From Alphaproteobacteria bacterium (lineage in GTDB: Bacteria > Pseudomonadota > Alphaproteobacteria > Rickettsiales > JADKJE01), in assembly GCA_016722515.1 (NCBI GenBank), contig JADKJE010000011.1:1-37062 (forward strand): a DNA stretch of 37,062 nt. Reading direction: 5' to 3'. Below are positions 14,000 to 22,750 of this stretch, piece after piece (position 1 is the stretch's first letter; each line of letters opens with the position of its first letter). Under the pieces are notes generated by a model. It did no database searches. It was given only the letters and a program-made list of their open reading frames with translations, and was not told where the DNA came from. A program made the translations under genes and the position numbers.

Positions 14000-14352
14000 T
14001 ATGTTATCACCTGTATATTAGTAGTTCCGTATATGGTGTTAATAGTTGCTACAATGCTGAGCGACCTACCATTAACATCGATGTTTAAATCAAATTTTGT
14101 AATCTCAGTAACGCCCTGAGTCTCTAAAATCCTTTGTCTTATCGTCGGCCCGGCACTCGTGGCTTTACCTGTTCCTAGAACATTGGTTTGATATTGCGTG
14201 CCCTGAGTTACATCGACGAACCATTCTCCTAGCCATAATTTAAGTCTCGTCTCTACTGCTTGCCCCACAGCTGCAGGATTATTGATGTAAAAATCTAATA
14301 ATCCGTTGCCAAAAGTCATGTCACCATCAGCGGTCAATTTTCTGTAAATCAC
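13999..14352 (-). CDS. Baseplate wedge protein, gp25/gpW-like
   Basis: A 117-residue protein in the slot of the T4 gp25/P2 gpW sheath initiator: N-terminal 'DMTFGNGLLDFYINNPAAVG' and 'ETRLKLWLGEWFVDVTQG', ending in a beta domain. It starts at GTG 14352 behind GGAGTATACAC and overlaps the spike gene's stop (GTGA). Confidence 0.75.
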   Translation of the reverse strand: MIYRKLTADGDMTFGNGLLDFYINNPAAVGQAVETRLKLWLGEWFVDVTQGTQYQTNVLGTGKATSAGPTIRQRILETQGVTEITKFDLNIDVNGRSLSIVATINTIYGTTNIQVIT

Positions 14353-14999
14353 ACGTGTATACTCCCGCTTATATAAATATCTGGTGCCGTTATATGAATA
14401 GACTCGGTTGCAGTAAGATATATATTATCAGAGTTTTGGTTTATATTACCATTTAAATTAATATTAACTGCATTAATATCTACATCGCCGTCGGATTGGA
14501 CTGTAATCTTGTCTGGCGATATTTCTAAATACTTTGTTTGGTCTTCATTGGTAATCTGAATTGAATCTGTAGGAATATTAGACAGTTTTTTGGGTTGTGA
14601 TGTAGGTGCTAAAATGGCAAAACCATCAGATAAATCATGCATGCGAAATTCGGGCACAATATTGTTAATGCCGCCAGATTGCCACCAGCTGTCTATACAT
14701 CTACATGCAAATATCAATAAAACCTCATCCCCCGGCTGGACTGGAAATGTAATAGCAAAGCCGCCCGCGCGTGGAAAACATAGAACCACATCTTGAAATA
14801 CAGGCATATTGATATAGGAAATCTGACCTTCCGCGTTTTTAAACTCTCCTTTTATGCCGGATTGAGCTGAAATAGTTTGCTTGGTCAAATCAACTGAGGT
14901 TACGATCGCCGGCAATGCCGTCCACATGCCGCTTTGAAGATATTCAAACGCTGTTTTATAAGATTCTTCGTTATCGCTTAACCACTCTCTTCTATCCAT
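14349..14999 (-). CDS. Baseplate spike protein, Gp138-type N-terminal domain
   Basis: A 216-residue central spike protein. Residues ~20-110 are an OB-fold-like Gp138 N-terminal domain ('WTALPAIVTSVDLTKQTISA', 'FPVQPGDEVLLIFACRCIDS'). The C-terminal ~60 residues are a beta-strand repeat of alternating residues ('DVDINAVNINLNGNINQNSD'), as in spike beta-helices. The ATG at 14999 follows AGGTGG; the frame extends to 15026 but lies within the upstream gene. It would puncture the outer membrane. Confidence 0.82.
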   Translation of the reverse strand: MDRREWLSDNEESYKTAFEYLQSGMWTALPAIVTSVDLTKQTISAQSGIKGEFKNAEGQISYINMPVFQDVVLCFPRAGGFAITFPVQPGDEVLLIFACRCIDSWWQSGGINNIVPEFRMHDLSDGFAILAPTSQPKKLSNIPTDSIQITNEDQTKYLEISPDKITVQSDGDVDINAVNINLNGNINQNSDNIYLTATESIHITAPDIYISGSIHV

Positions 15000-15924
15000 T
15001 TTGCGCCACCTGCGAATTAGTAGCACTTGTCTTATCCATGCTTAAGCCGGTAATCGTAGTATACCAATCATTTCCGCGTGTATCGCCATTGTGCTCAGCC
15101 AATAAGACCCTATAGAAACCGTCTGCGGCTATGGGTGATGGGCTAGATGCTTGTGTTGAGCCAGATGTGGGTTGGTCTTCGATAAGTTGAGCCTGAATAT
15201 CATTTTGATTAATCTGTATAGATGAAGCTATTTTTATGTTTGGGTTTAATAAACATTTAGCGATGATGCCATCATTAGTCTGATTGGGGGTGTAAACAAG
15301 GCCGCTGGTGCTATTTAGAACGACAGCTTGATTGGGTAATATGCCCGTCTGCTTAACGGATTGATAATTGCCATTTTGTATAGACCAATTTGTATTGGTA
15401 TTAATAGCCGATTTGCGCAGATAATCGCGAGACATGCCATACATGACTTTGGAGCGAGGTAATTTTTTGCTGTCTGTATCGTCTACATAACCAAGCCCTA
15501 TACCACTCTGCTGCATAGGGCTGAGAGAGGCAGTAACAATATCTTTTTGAGAGGCGCCACCCCCCAATGTGGAATTTACAAAAGCATAGTTGTAAGCCAC
15601 ATCACCATCAGATGCTCTAATGTCTATAAAAGTGTCAACGTTATTTTCTGACCCATACACTACTTGTTTAATACTGCCCGCAAAAATAGTCCCGAAATTA
15701 CTGTCATACCCAGCTTGTAGCGTGATAGATGTAAATTCCTGCTGTATCTGCGATGCGACTGTTTGCGATAAGTTATATACTCTAACTTTTGCTGTATTGG
15801 GCGTTTGCGAATCTGAAAGCTTCACATCAAATACAATTCTAAATTGCGACAAATCTAAGCCATCGCCGTTCTTATCCGCAACGATTAAATTTATTTTACG
15901 CAAATATTGCAGTTGGTTACTCAT
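14992..15924 (-). CDS. Baseplate hub protein (gp27/gpD-like)
   Basis: A 310-residue protein. The N-terminal half ('LDLSQFRIVFDVKLSDSQ', 'TAKVRVYNLS') has the repeated tube-like beta pattern of phage hub proteins; the position directly before the spike gene agrees. The last 60 residues form a Ser/Thr-rich extension ending in a beta segment. It would form the trimeric hub that holds the spike. ATGA overlap with the upstream plug gene. Confidence 0.75.
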   Translation of the reverse strand: MSNQLQYLRKINLIVADKNGDGLDLSQFRIVFDVKLSDSQTPNTAKVRVYNLSQTVASQIQQEFTSITLQAGYDSNFGTIFAGSIKQVVYGSENNVDTFIDIRASDGDVAYNYAFVNSTLGGGASQKDIVTASLSPMQQSGIGLGYVDDTDSKKLPRSKVMYGMSRDYLRKSAINTNTNWSIQNGNYQSVKQTGILPNQAVVLNSTSGLVYTPNQTNDGIIAKCLLNPNIKIASSIQINQNDIQAQLIEDQPTSGSTQASSPSPIAADGFYRVLLAEHNGDTRGNDWYTTITGLSMDKTSATNSQVAQNG

Positions 15925-16238
15925 TTCACCCCCGTTACATAAAAGACGTTGCTTTCATTTCCGAGAGAATCAAAGGTCGGCAGAGCGCCCGGGTCTCCTT
16001 TTGTGTACACTACTATATCGCCCGTTAACCCTGTATAATAAAACTGCATTAATAAATTAACTCCAGTAACAAGCGCCACGCCGGTTATAATAGGAGTGTT
16101 TGTATTAGTCTCTGCAATACTGATAACCCATGTCGGTATTTCTTGATTCCATACGCAATTTATAGTTAAATTTTGTCCATTAAGCGTAATATTGAATGTT
16201 TGATTCGTGTTCACAAAAGGTATTTTAAATATATTCAT
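15921..16238 (-). CDS. Baseplate plug-like protein
   Basis: A 105-residue beta-rich protein ('FNITLNGQNLTINCVWNQ', 'LLMQFYYTGLTGDIVVYT') located between Dit-like and hub genes. Size, position and the F-x-V/I-x-L-x-G-x-x-Y/L start fit the baseplate plug family described for simple contractile phages. GGGGTAAT precedes the ATG; the end overlaps the hub start. Confidence 0.68.
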   Translation of the reverse strand: MNIFKIPFVNTNQTFNITLNGQNLTINCVWNQEIPTWVISIAETNTNTPIITGVALVTGVNLLMQFYYTGLTGDIVVYTKGDPGALPTFDSLGNESNVFYVTGVK

Positions 16239-16241
16239 AGA

Positions 16242-16793
16242 TTACCCCGTCACATCAGAGAAATATTGCAAATCAACATTGCTGTCATCCACGGGGGTGG
16301 CTTTCTTATCCCCCAGATTCGACGTTGAATTTGTTTTTTGGGGTATTTGTTGTTGGCTTTGCACGGGAACATTGGTTTCGCCAACATCAACCAAAATTAC
16401 TTGCTGAAAGTCTCCCATAACATACAGAATATTTTCTTTTGTCACATCAGTGCTAACGCTTAGGCTTCTAAATAGCATGTTCTGATAAACACGTTTCCCG
16501 GTTACTATAGTGAATGGTTCGCGCGATGATTGCAGTGCTAGCAATTCTTGATACATTTGGTCTAACGGTGTCAGTGTAAAATTGGGGGTGTAAATAAAAC
16601 GAATCGATACCGTAGCCGGCTTTAAATAAGCATGGTCGGTGATATCTGCACCGCGCTGTACAGGATGCTGCGTTATTTCAAGCTCATCGTTTGAATTTTC
16701 CTCCATACACACATAGCCCGTAAAAGGCCCTATTGAGCGTTGAGTGATTTGTGTTGAGAACAACACCGTGTTAGGTTGTAATATGCTGCTCAT
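16242..16793 (-). CDS. Dit-like tail/baseplate protein
   Basis: A 183-residue protein. Residues ~20-130 ('DITDHAYLKPATVSIRFIYT', 'REPFTIVTGKRVYQNMLFRS') match the N-terminal domain of Dit-like proteins that cap the tube and start the baseplate. The C-terminal 50 residues are a low-complexity Gln/Thr/Asp linker. It overlaps the tape-measure stop by four bases. Confidence 0.75.
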   Translation of the reverse strand: MSSILQPNTVLFSTQITQRSIGPFTGYVCMEENSNDELEITQHPVQRGADITDHAYLKPATVSIRFIYTPNFTLTPLDQMYQELLALQSSREPFTIVTGKRVYQNMLFRSLSVSTDVTKENILYVMGDFQQVILVDVGETNVPVQSQQQIPQKTNSTSNLGDKKATPVDDSNVDLQYFSDVTG

Positions 16794-18301
16794 CGTACAG
16801 CCCCCTGCATATTCCTGATTTGGTCGCCGTATATTGCTGTTTGCTGGTTTTTTACAGCTAGCGCTACCTCATATGGGCTACCAGAGCTATTTACATTAAT
16901 GTCCGTTTTATTGGTGTTGTTTATGGTTACATTCTTATTTTGATTCCCAGAATTTGCTTGCGCACTAGGTGCTAATTTTGTTGATAATGGTGTAGCGCCT
17001 CCAATAGAAACACCAGGTAAAATATTAAGGCTTTTTGCAAAGCTTTCCGTTTTGTCTACTACTGTTTTAATTTCATTACTTATTTTACCAAAAATATTAC
17101 TGAACCAATCGTATACCGCTGACCATGTTGATTTAAACCAATTGGCTAAATCTCCAAATATAACTTTAAATTTTTTAGATATTTCATCCCAATTTTTATA
17201 CAGTTCGTAGCCTGCAACGATTAAAGCGCCAATGCCTGCTATGACAAGAGTAAACGGGTTAGCAGATAGCGCTACAAATACAAGATTAAGCTTTCTAAGC
17301 GCATAAATAAGGCCCACGATTTTAACCACCCATCCGTCTGTTGCATTATCAATTGCAACAATAGTGTCGAGTATAGGGGCCGCAATAGTTGCAAAAATAA
17401 CACCTATTTTTAATGCTACCTGCGCAATCTTAATCATAGATGCAATAAGTGGTTTCATTATTGATATAATCTTTGGAAGATTATTAATCAACGCGGCAGA
17501 AAATGAATCAAATCCTTTAGTGAACTGATCGAAAAACGAAGCCGCTATTACATCTTTAATAAACCCCCAAAGTGTGCCTATTTTTTTTAGCGCTTCTGCA
17601 AATTTCACCCCCGACTCGGCCGCTTTGTTATTATCGAGCCCTAGCTTTTTCATAACCGCGTCATATTCATTACCGAACTTGCTCACATCCGTAGTCAAAG
17701 CATTAATCAATGTAGGATCAATACCTAAGCGTGACAATACTGCTAATTGCTTTCCGCGCTCCATTCCTTTGATATGCTCGCCTATTTCGAACAATAATTG
17801 CGTTGTGTCTTTTAACTTTCCATTAGAATTTTTAATATTAACGCCAATTTCGCCAAAAACCTTTTTAGCCCTACCCAAACCTAAGGCGGCTAAACCAGCG
17901 GCCCGATTAAGTCCATCTAGAGACCCCTGAGCGGCCTCTACAGATGAGCCGGTGAATTGGGCAATATAACCTAATTTTTTAATGGAATCTGCTGTGGTAT
18001 TAACGCGATTAGCGAGCCTTGATATCTGCTCAAATCCTTCGGCGCTTTCTTTGACAAAATTAAACATCTTGTCATAAGCAAGACCAACCGCGGCCGTAAT
18101 GACCGTTAGAGGGGAAAAAAGAGCTTTTAAAGCGGGCGACAAACGTGTATCTATCGAATTGGCGGCGGCAGTGACTTCTTTGTCCATAACTGCAGCCGAT
18201 GCCCCAGCCTTTGAGAGCGCAGCATCTACGGAAGTTAATTGTGATTTATTGACATCAACGCCAATTTTTATTAAAAATTCTTGTAAAATTGATGTGCTCA
18301 T
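16790..18301 (-). CDS. Tape measure protein
   Basis: A 503-residue protein: N-terminal coiled-coil and alanine-rich helices, a hydrophobic stretch at ~285-365 ('IAQVALKIGVIFATIAAPIL', 'PFTLVIAGIGALIVAGYELY') and a disordered Asn/Gly-rich end. These are the marks of a tail tape measure, which sets tail length and enters the membrane during DNA injection. Its length implies a rather short tail. Its ATG overlaps the stop of the frameshift-extended chaperone frame. Confidence 0.85.
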   Translation of the reverse strand: MSTSILQEFLIKIGVDVNKSQLTSVDAALSKAGASAAVMDKEVTAAANSIDTRLSPALKALFSPLTVITAAVGLAYDKMFNFVKESAEGFEQISRLANRVNTTADSIKKLGYIAQFTGSSVEAAQGSLDGLNRAAGLAALGLGRAKKVFGEIGVNIKNSNGKLKDTTQLLFEIGEHIKGMERGKQLAVLSRLGIDPTLINALTTDVSKFGNEYDAVMKKLGLDNNKAAESGVKFAEALKKIGTLWGFIKDVIAASFFDQFTKGFDSFSAALINNLPKIISIMKPLIASMIKIAQVALKIGVIFATIAAPILDTIVAIDNATDGWVVKIVGLIYALRKLNLVFVALSANPFTLVIAGIGALIVAGYELYKNWDEISKKFKVIFGDLANWFKSTWSAVYDWFSNIFGKISNEIKTVVDKTESFAKSLNILPGVSIGGATPLSTKLAPSAQANSGNQNKNVTINNTNKTDINVNSSGSPYEVALAVKNQQTAIYGDQIRNMQGAVR

Positions 18302-18528
18302 TCTAATGCCTCGCGATATCTAGCCTCGTTTTCGTCTAGAACATCTATTGCCGCATTCATCAGCGCAATATCATATAAAGACAAAGTGCCATCTATAGTA
18401 CTTTCATACTGGCACAATCCGCGTAAAACAGGGCGCATAACAAAGTTTAAGCTATCCCCTAAGCTTGCGTATTGGACTGGATATTTAGTGCCGCTGCCGC
18501 GCTCGGGAAAGCTCGGGCGGCTGAATCT
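18298..18528 (-). CDS. Second tail-assembly chaperone frame (-1 extension)
   Basis: In the -1 frame of the chaperone gene, a reading frame runs from the slippery site to TGA at 18300-18298, giving a 76-residue extension. It contains 'VMRPVLRGLCQYESTIDGTL' and 'SLYDIALMNAAIDVLDENEA', which resembles the C-terminal chaperone modules (DUF6889-like) that follow phage gpG-type proteins. Shift at Leu117 would give a ~193-residue gpG-GT-type fusion. It has no well-placed ribosome binding site of its own; an internal ATG exists at 'MRPVL'. It fills what otherwise looks like a 160-base gap. Confidence 0.72.
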   Translation of the reverse strand, partial: RFSRPSFPERGSGTKYPVQYASLGDSLNFVMRPVLRGLCQYESTIDGTLSLYDIALMNAAIDVLDENEARYREALE

Positions 18529-18878
18529 AAAAAATCGCCAAAACTCAACATAAAGCTTTGTCCTAATAAAGACATATATAAATATGGGTCATTTTTGACA
18601 TCTTCATACATAAATACGCCATTCTTGAATATGTCACAAAGTACGTTATGCTCACGTTTTTTAATCAGCGAAAATAGAGAAAATACAATTTCGTTATATT
18701 TATCTTTAGTCAATCCAGATAAAGCGCCCGCTATTGCAGTAGTGCTATCGCTGGTGATTGCGCTTTGCAACGACAACAAAATTGGCATGAATTGCACCGC
18801 AAGATAAGAAGCATCATGCGCATTTAAACCCTGAATTATATAGTCCGCATCATTTAGCTTTATTTCAATTGTTTTCAT
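18459..18878 (-). CDS. Tail assembly chaperone (gpG-type)
   Basis: A 139-residue protein between tail tube and tape measure, the position of the tape-measure chaperone. It is mostly helical ('ASYLAVQFMPILLSLQSAIT', 'YLYMSLLGQSFMLSFGDFLD'). AAGGGT precedes the ATG. Near its 3' end TTTTTTA lies in the zero-frame register for -1 slippage, which would produce a longer second product; see the -1 extension entry. Confidence 0.8.
   Translation of the reverse strand: MKTIEIKLNDADYIIQGLNAHDASYLAVQFMPILLSLQSAITSDSTTAIAGALSGLTKDKYNEIVFSLFSLIKKREHNVLCDIFKNGVFMYEDVKNDPYLYMSLLGQSFMLSFGDFLDSAARAFPSAAAALNIQSNTQA
18528..18534 (-). promoter_or_regulatory. T-TTT-TTA slippery heptamer for -1 frameshifting
   Basis: On the minus strand the zero frame reads GAT TTT TTA, so the heptamer T TTT TTA is in the X-XXY-YYZ register at codons 116-117. 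A -1 slip continues at AGA into a 76-codon conserved frame. I did not identify a clear downstream pseudoknot by eye. Confidence 0.72.
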
Positions 18879-18887
18879 TGTTTACCC

Positions 18888-19340
18888 TTAACCCGTACCT
18901 AAAAGTCTTTGGACGCGAGCGGCGATAAAAGTCCATTCATTTTTACCGGCCTGCATTGCGTAATTTAAAGGACTCCATTTTGTGAATGCTACAAATTCGC
19001 ATAAAATGGTATCTCCGTTGTAAATATCTCGTAATGTCAATACATTTGTTCCGTTCAATGACGGATTAACTTGTTGGATATTAGCCATTATCTGCAATAT
19101 TTTACTTGCTGGACCAACCTTGCTAAAGCGTGCTGTAATGGTGTGCGCTGTTGCGGCTGACAAAGAATGTGCCACAAAACCATCTGCACCTACTTCTGCC
19201 GTGGATTGGTCTTGTAAGGGCTCTATCGTAATTCCGTCCTCCGCGGCACCTGACCCGTAAGCCATATCTACATTCCCGCCAGGGCCCACTAAGTTAGCGC
19301 TAATGCCTTGGAAACCGTAAAAACCTGCTACTGCTGACAT
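18888..19340 (-). CDS. Tail tube protein, DUF3277
   Basis: A 150-residue DUF3277-type inner tail tube protein located right after the sheath gene. Features include 'GFYGFQGISANLVGPGGNVD' and 'EWTFIAARVQRLLG' at the end, with 'HTITARFSKVGPASKILQIM' between. It polymerises into the tube that the sheath contracts around. ATAGGAG precedes the start. Confidence 0.88.
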   Translation of the reverse strand: MSAVAGFYGFQGISANLVGPGGNVDMAYGSGAAEDGITIEPLQDQSTAEVGADGFVAHSLSAATAHTITARFSKVGPASKILQIMANIQQVNPSLNGTNVLTLRDIYNGDTILCEFVAFTKWSPLNYAMQAGKNEWTFIAARVQRLLGTG

Positions 19341-19351
19341 TTTATTTTCTC

Positions 19352-20830
19352 CTATCGATTAACGTTAACTAAGATGTCGACTGATTGGATTGCACCCGCT
19401 AATTTAATGGCACATTGAATTGGCACGGCAATACGTGCATCACGGCTTACTTGGCTTTGGCTAGAAATCGGGGGTGCATATGTTGCAAAACCGGATTGTA
19501 AATTTTGTCCGGTTACTATATTTCCGAAAGATGGACCATTCCACACACCAGGTGCAATCATCCCATTAGTAACAGCTTGCGATAAAACACTATTAATTGT
19601 GTTGATGATGGCGGTCATACCTGCATCTGTTTGACCTATTTTCGGACTTTCTAGAAGCAGATTAAATACGGCTATTTGAATGGCATTTTGTAACCAGTCA
19701 AAAGATTGACGTTCATCCATGTAAAGCTGATAAGACATCACCGCCTCTTGATAAATAGGTGTGCCGGTTACATAGTTTACATAGACGTTACAACGCTTGG
19801 CTTTCAAAGTATCTGCTTGCGTCTCGGTGATTGTCTCGGGAGTAACTCCTGGCAATGTTTTAAACATATAAGTAGGGAGCGTATTGCTACCTTCAAAATT
19901 AGTCCCAGCCCACAACCCTGCAACGGACGCCATTTCATATGCATTTGTAGAGCCATACGTAACGGCACTACGTGTATATTCAAGTGACTGCAATCTGGTA
20001 GAAATGCTGGTCAGATAGGTAGAATCTAATTCTCTAGAATCTTCATCTGTAATAAATAAAACACGAGAAATACTAGCCGCTTCAATAAAAGCAGCAATCG
20101 CCACAAAATCATCATCAGATGGCATTGTGGATGCTGCAAACATTTCGATGTACCATGCTGAAGAGATGTTATATAAAGCAACTGTTGCTTCTAATGCTGT
20201 TTCAGCGGCAAATCCTGGCACTGGAACATTTGCGGTTGCAGCGGTTAATTTTAATTGAGCAGAAATGTCCGTTCCTGTTCCTTCCGGTGTTGCGTAACCG
20301 ACTAAAGAAAGAACGCCAGTGGTAGCGCTTGTAATAACAAATTGCTCTCCATTCCAAGTACATGTAGCCCCCGATAATCCTGCGGTGATAACTCCAGCCA
20401 CCCCATTTAAGTTTGTTTGAGCGCTAAAATCTAACCCTAGTAAATCTTGTTGGCTACCATCAATATGAATTGTAAAAGAGCCATTTGTAATACTGGTCCA
20501 GTTAGACATCAATTGTTGAGAGGCGGTTAATATTCCGCCGTTTATAAAACCAGATGTGGCCGTACGAAGCCAACGCCCTATTAATACTTCCGCAGGAGTT
20601 GGATTTTGGCTAAAGTATAAAAGACAGGCTTTATATTCAGGTGAATCAGCTCCAAAAGCGGTAGCCACCGATGAAATATTAGTATAAGATGCGATTCTTT
20701 GTACACCATTGATAACATTACTATCGCCAACAATAACTGGCAGCCCAAAATTTCTAACTGATGCCCCCGACGCCAATAATGCCACATTGACATTGACAAC
20801 TCTTGATATATCTAAACCAGTTGTAGACAT
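19352..20830 (-). CDS. Tail sheath protein, DUF3383
   Basis: A 492-residue contractile tail sheath of the DUF3383 type. Recognisable parts are 'SRVVNVNVALLASGASVRNF' at the N terminus, 'QNPTPAEVLIGRW' and, near the C terminus, 'YAPPISSQSQVSRDARIAVP'. Its presence shows that the phage has a contractile (myovirus) tail. AGGGGA precedes the ATG and the tube gene follows directly. Confidence 0.92.
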   Translation of the reverse strand: MSTTGLDISRVVNVNVALLASGASVRNFGLPVIVGDSNVINGVQRIASYTNISSVATAFGADSPEYKACLLYFSQNPTPAEVLIGRWLRTATSGFINGGILTASQQLMSNWTSITNGSFTIHIDGSQQDLLGLDFSAQTNLNGVAGVITAGLSGATCTWNGEQFVITSATTGVLSLVGYATPEGTGTDISAQLKLTAATANVPVPGFAAETALEATVALYNISSAWYIEMFAASTMPSDDDFVAIAAFIEAASISRVLFITDEDSRELDSTYLTSISTRLQSLEYTRSAVTYGSTNAYEMASVAGLWAGTNFEGSNTLPTYMFKTLPGVTPETITETQADTLKAKRCNVYVNYVTGTPIYQEAVMSYQLYMDERQSFDWLQNAIQIAVFNLLLESPKIGQTDAGMTAIINTINSVLSQAVTNGMIAPGVWNGPSFGNIVTGQNLQSGFATYAPPISSQSQVSRDARIAVPIQCAIKLAGAIQSVDILVNVNR

Positions 20831-20839
20831 AATATTCCC

Positions 20840-21412
20840 CTATGTACTTACATTAAAATCTTCTGTTGCTACATCGTCGAAGTACATTGTTCCTGTAGCT
20901 CCCAGTAATGACAAAATGTCATATGTTCTTGATAGATTACGATTCAAATTAATCGTAATATCTGTTCTTTCGTACCATCTGTCGTTCACCAATTCCGGCA
21001 GATATTGCAATGGCTCTGAGCCTAAAACTGCCATACCAGCCGCATTTAGCTGGTCTGAATTCTGTGGTATCTGCAATCCATCCCTTAGAATCGCCGCATA
21101 ACCACTAGAATTAGGCCCGTAGAAACTAACGAAACAATCAAATAATTCATTAGTGCCCAATGTTGCATCACTATCCCCTTGCGTTAACCATGGCATCGCT
21201 TCTGTTCTGCGATTGCGAATTAAGAATGCGCACCAATCCACATCTATGTCAGTTATGGGGGGTGAGTTCTGTTGATAGGCTGGCCTAACCAGCGTGTTAT
21301 CAAGCCCGGTAACCCCTGCAATCACGCCATGTAAAAATCGTTTCAAAAGATTGTTATCTAGTGCCGTATTAGTCGGTAATAAATAACCACCCGTTGCACT
21401 GCTATTAGGCAT
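20840..21412 (-). CDS. Tail completion/terminator protein (LIC_12616-like)
   Basis: A 190-residue protein between head-tail connector and sheath genes. 'YERTDITINLNRNLSRTYDI' in the last third and its position suggest the LIC_12616/tail terminator family. I start it at the ATG at 21412 behind AGAGGTGG; the frame extends upstream to 21457 inside the previous gene. A role in capping the tail tube is inferred from position. Confidence 0.72.
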   Translation of the reverse strand: MPNSSATGGYLLPTNTALDNNLLKRFLHGVIAGVTGLDNTLVRPAYQQNSPPITDIDVDWCAFLIRNRRTEAMPWLTQGDSDATLGTNELFDCFVSFYGPNSSGYAAILRDGLQIPQNSDQLNAAGMAVLGSEPLQYLPELVNDRWYERTDITINLNRNLSRTYDILSLLGATGTMYFDDVATEDFNVST

Positions 21413-21776
21413 GAGCCACCTCTTTAGCGCATAAAGCCTCAGTCCATCCGCTCGCAAAATTCATAAATTGTTCATTTACAAATTTCACCAAATATCGATA
21501 TCCCTGCCATACAATCACATCGCAGTAACCACCAGGAGACTGAGCCTCTAATTTCCCCCTGTAATAAACAGTAATCCCATCCCATAGTTGCGCATCATCT
21601 GGCATACGCTTTAAAACTTCTGGGCTTATATTTTGCACCGAGCCAATAATGGACTGAGGTGTTTCGGTCAAAACCATTTCCCCAAAAGCATTAATGGTTG
21701 CGGACCTCTTTATTAATGTGAACCGGTCGCAAAAATCGGGGTCTATAATTAATGGCGAGACATCTATTAACGCCAT
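21405..21776 (-). CDS. Head-tail connector/tail completion protein
   Basis: A 123-residue protein. 'FTLIKRSATINAFGEMVLTE' and 'PQSIIGSVQNISPEVLKRMP' resemble head-tail joining (neck) proteins. It overlaps the next gene by eight bases. GAGGGCTAA precedes the ATG, with the ribosome binding site inside the upstream gene. Confidence 0.6.
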   Translation of the reverse strand: MALIDVSPLIIDPDFCDRFTLIKRSATINAFGEMVLTETPQSIIGSVQNISPEVLKRMPDDAQLWDGITVYYRGKLEAQSPGGYCDVIVWQGYRYLVKFVNEQFMNFASGWTEALCAKEVAHA

Positions 21777-22337
21777 TTAGCCCTCGCGTATTACATATGT
21801 AATGCTGTTTAGCATCTGTGCTGTGTCAATCAATGGCTTCATAACACCGGTGCGCCTATTCTTTTTGCGTGTAGCCCTAATCTTCTTGGTCACTTCCGAC
21901 AGACCTTCTATATCCACGCTATTTCTAACCCTGTTCTTCACCACATCACGCGCCTTTTGGCCGGCTTTCTCTAGCGCAATATCAACATCTGCGGCACTTG
22001 TGTCTGTAGTAATTGCCGCCTTTCCTAGTATCTTCATAACTTCTGGAGCCGCCGCTTCCACTCCCGGTTTTAAAAATGGCCTGGGGGGTATTCCCTTGGC
22101 GGCACTTCCATTTTCATTTATATATCCAAGCTGAGCATTTGTAACTTGAGCTTCTTTTTTAGTTATTTTCCTTCTTTTACTTATCGTACCGTCTTTCTTG
22201 TAAACAACTTCAGTTTTAATATCATCTTTTCTTTTGTTATTAGCCTCAGGTATGCCAACATACAAATTCTTTTTAACTAAAGCCGCCATGGTTTCATGAA
22301 ACTGCTTTACCAAACTTGTTTTAACAATAACGCTCAT
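21777..22337 (-). CDS. Neck/virion morphogenesis protein (HK97 gp10/Mu gpG-like)
   Basis: A 186-residue, very basic protein. 'LYVGIPEANNKRKDD' and 'NAQLGYINENGSAAKGIPPR' followed by 'PFLKPG' form the well-known pattern of the gp10-like neck family. A lysine-rich insert lies between them. It overlaps the DUF4054 gene stop (ATGA). It probably sits at the head-tail junction. Confidence 0.78.
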   Translation of the reverse strand: MSVIVKTSLVKQFHETMAALVKKNLYVGIPEANNKRKDDIKTEVVYKKDGTISKRRKITKKEAQVTNAQLGYINENGSAAKGIPPRPFLKPGVEAAAPEVMKILGKAAITTDTSAADVDIALEKAGQKARDVVKNRVRNSVDIEGLSEVTKKIRATRKKNRRTGVMKPLIDTAQMLNSITYVIREG

Positions 22338-22750
22338 ATCAAGTACCCAGTTGTAGACAAGCTAAATCCTGCCATCATGCCGCCTTTTCCGTACATTTTT
22401 GCTAATTGCAAATACTGTCTTCCGTAAATAGTGTTGTTAAACCATCCGCCATTAGTTTCAAATGACCATTTAGTGTCATATGTTTGGCTAACACTCCCCA
22501 CTTTTTTAGACTCTATTTGGCCCGCTTGCCCAATCGGAAAACCGCCAGTTGCAGCAACAGCAACATCTTGAGCCTGTATCGTTATGCAATGTGCGGTGTA
22601 CAACTCAATAATGTTGTTGTACACATCGCCAAATCTTGCAGGACTATGCAATTTTTCGGCTAGCGTAGACCAGTAAGTGCACATGTCATCGGTGTAGACC
22701 GTGTCATCTGCAAATTCCGGAAAATCTAACCGAAATTGCGTTATATCCAT
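22334..22750 (-). CDS. Head-tail connector, DUF4054
   Basis: A 138-residue DUF4054 protein: 'FRLDFPEFADDTVYTDDM' at the N terminus, 'LYTAHCITIQAQD' in the middle and 'SFETNGGWFNNTIYGRQYLQ' near the end. These adaptor proteins dock on the portal. It directly follows the capsid gene with a TAATG overlap. Confidence 0.87.
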   Translation of the reverse strand: MDITQFRLDFPEFADDTVYTDDMCTYWSTLAEKLHSPARFGDVYNNIIELYTAHCITIQAQDVAVAATGGFPIGQAGQIESKKVGSVSQTYDTKWSFETNGGWFNNTIYGRQYLQLAKMYGKGGMMAGFSLSTTGYLI

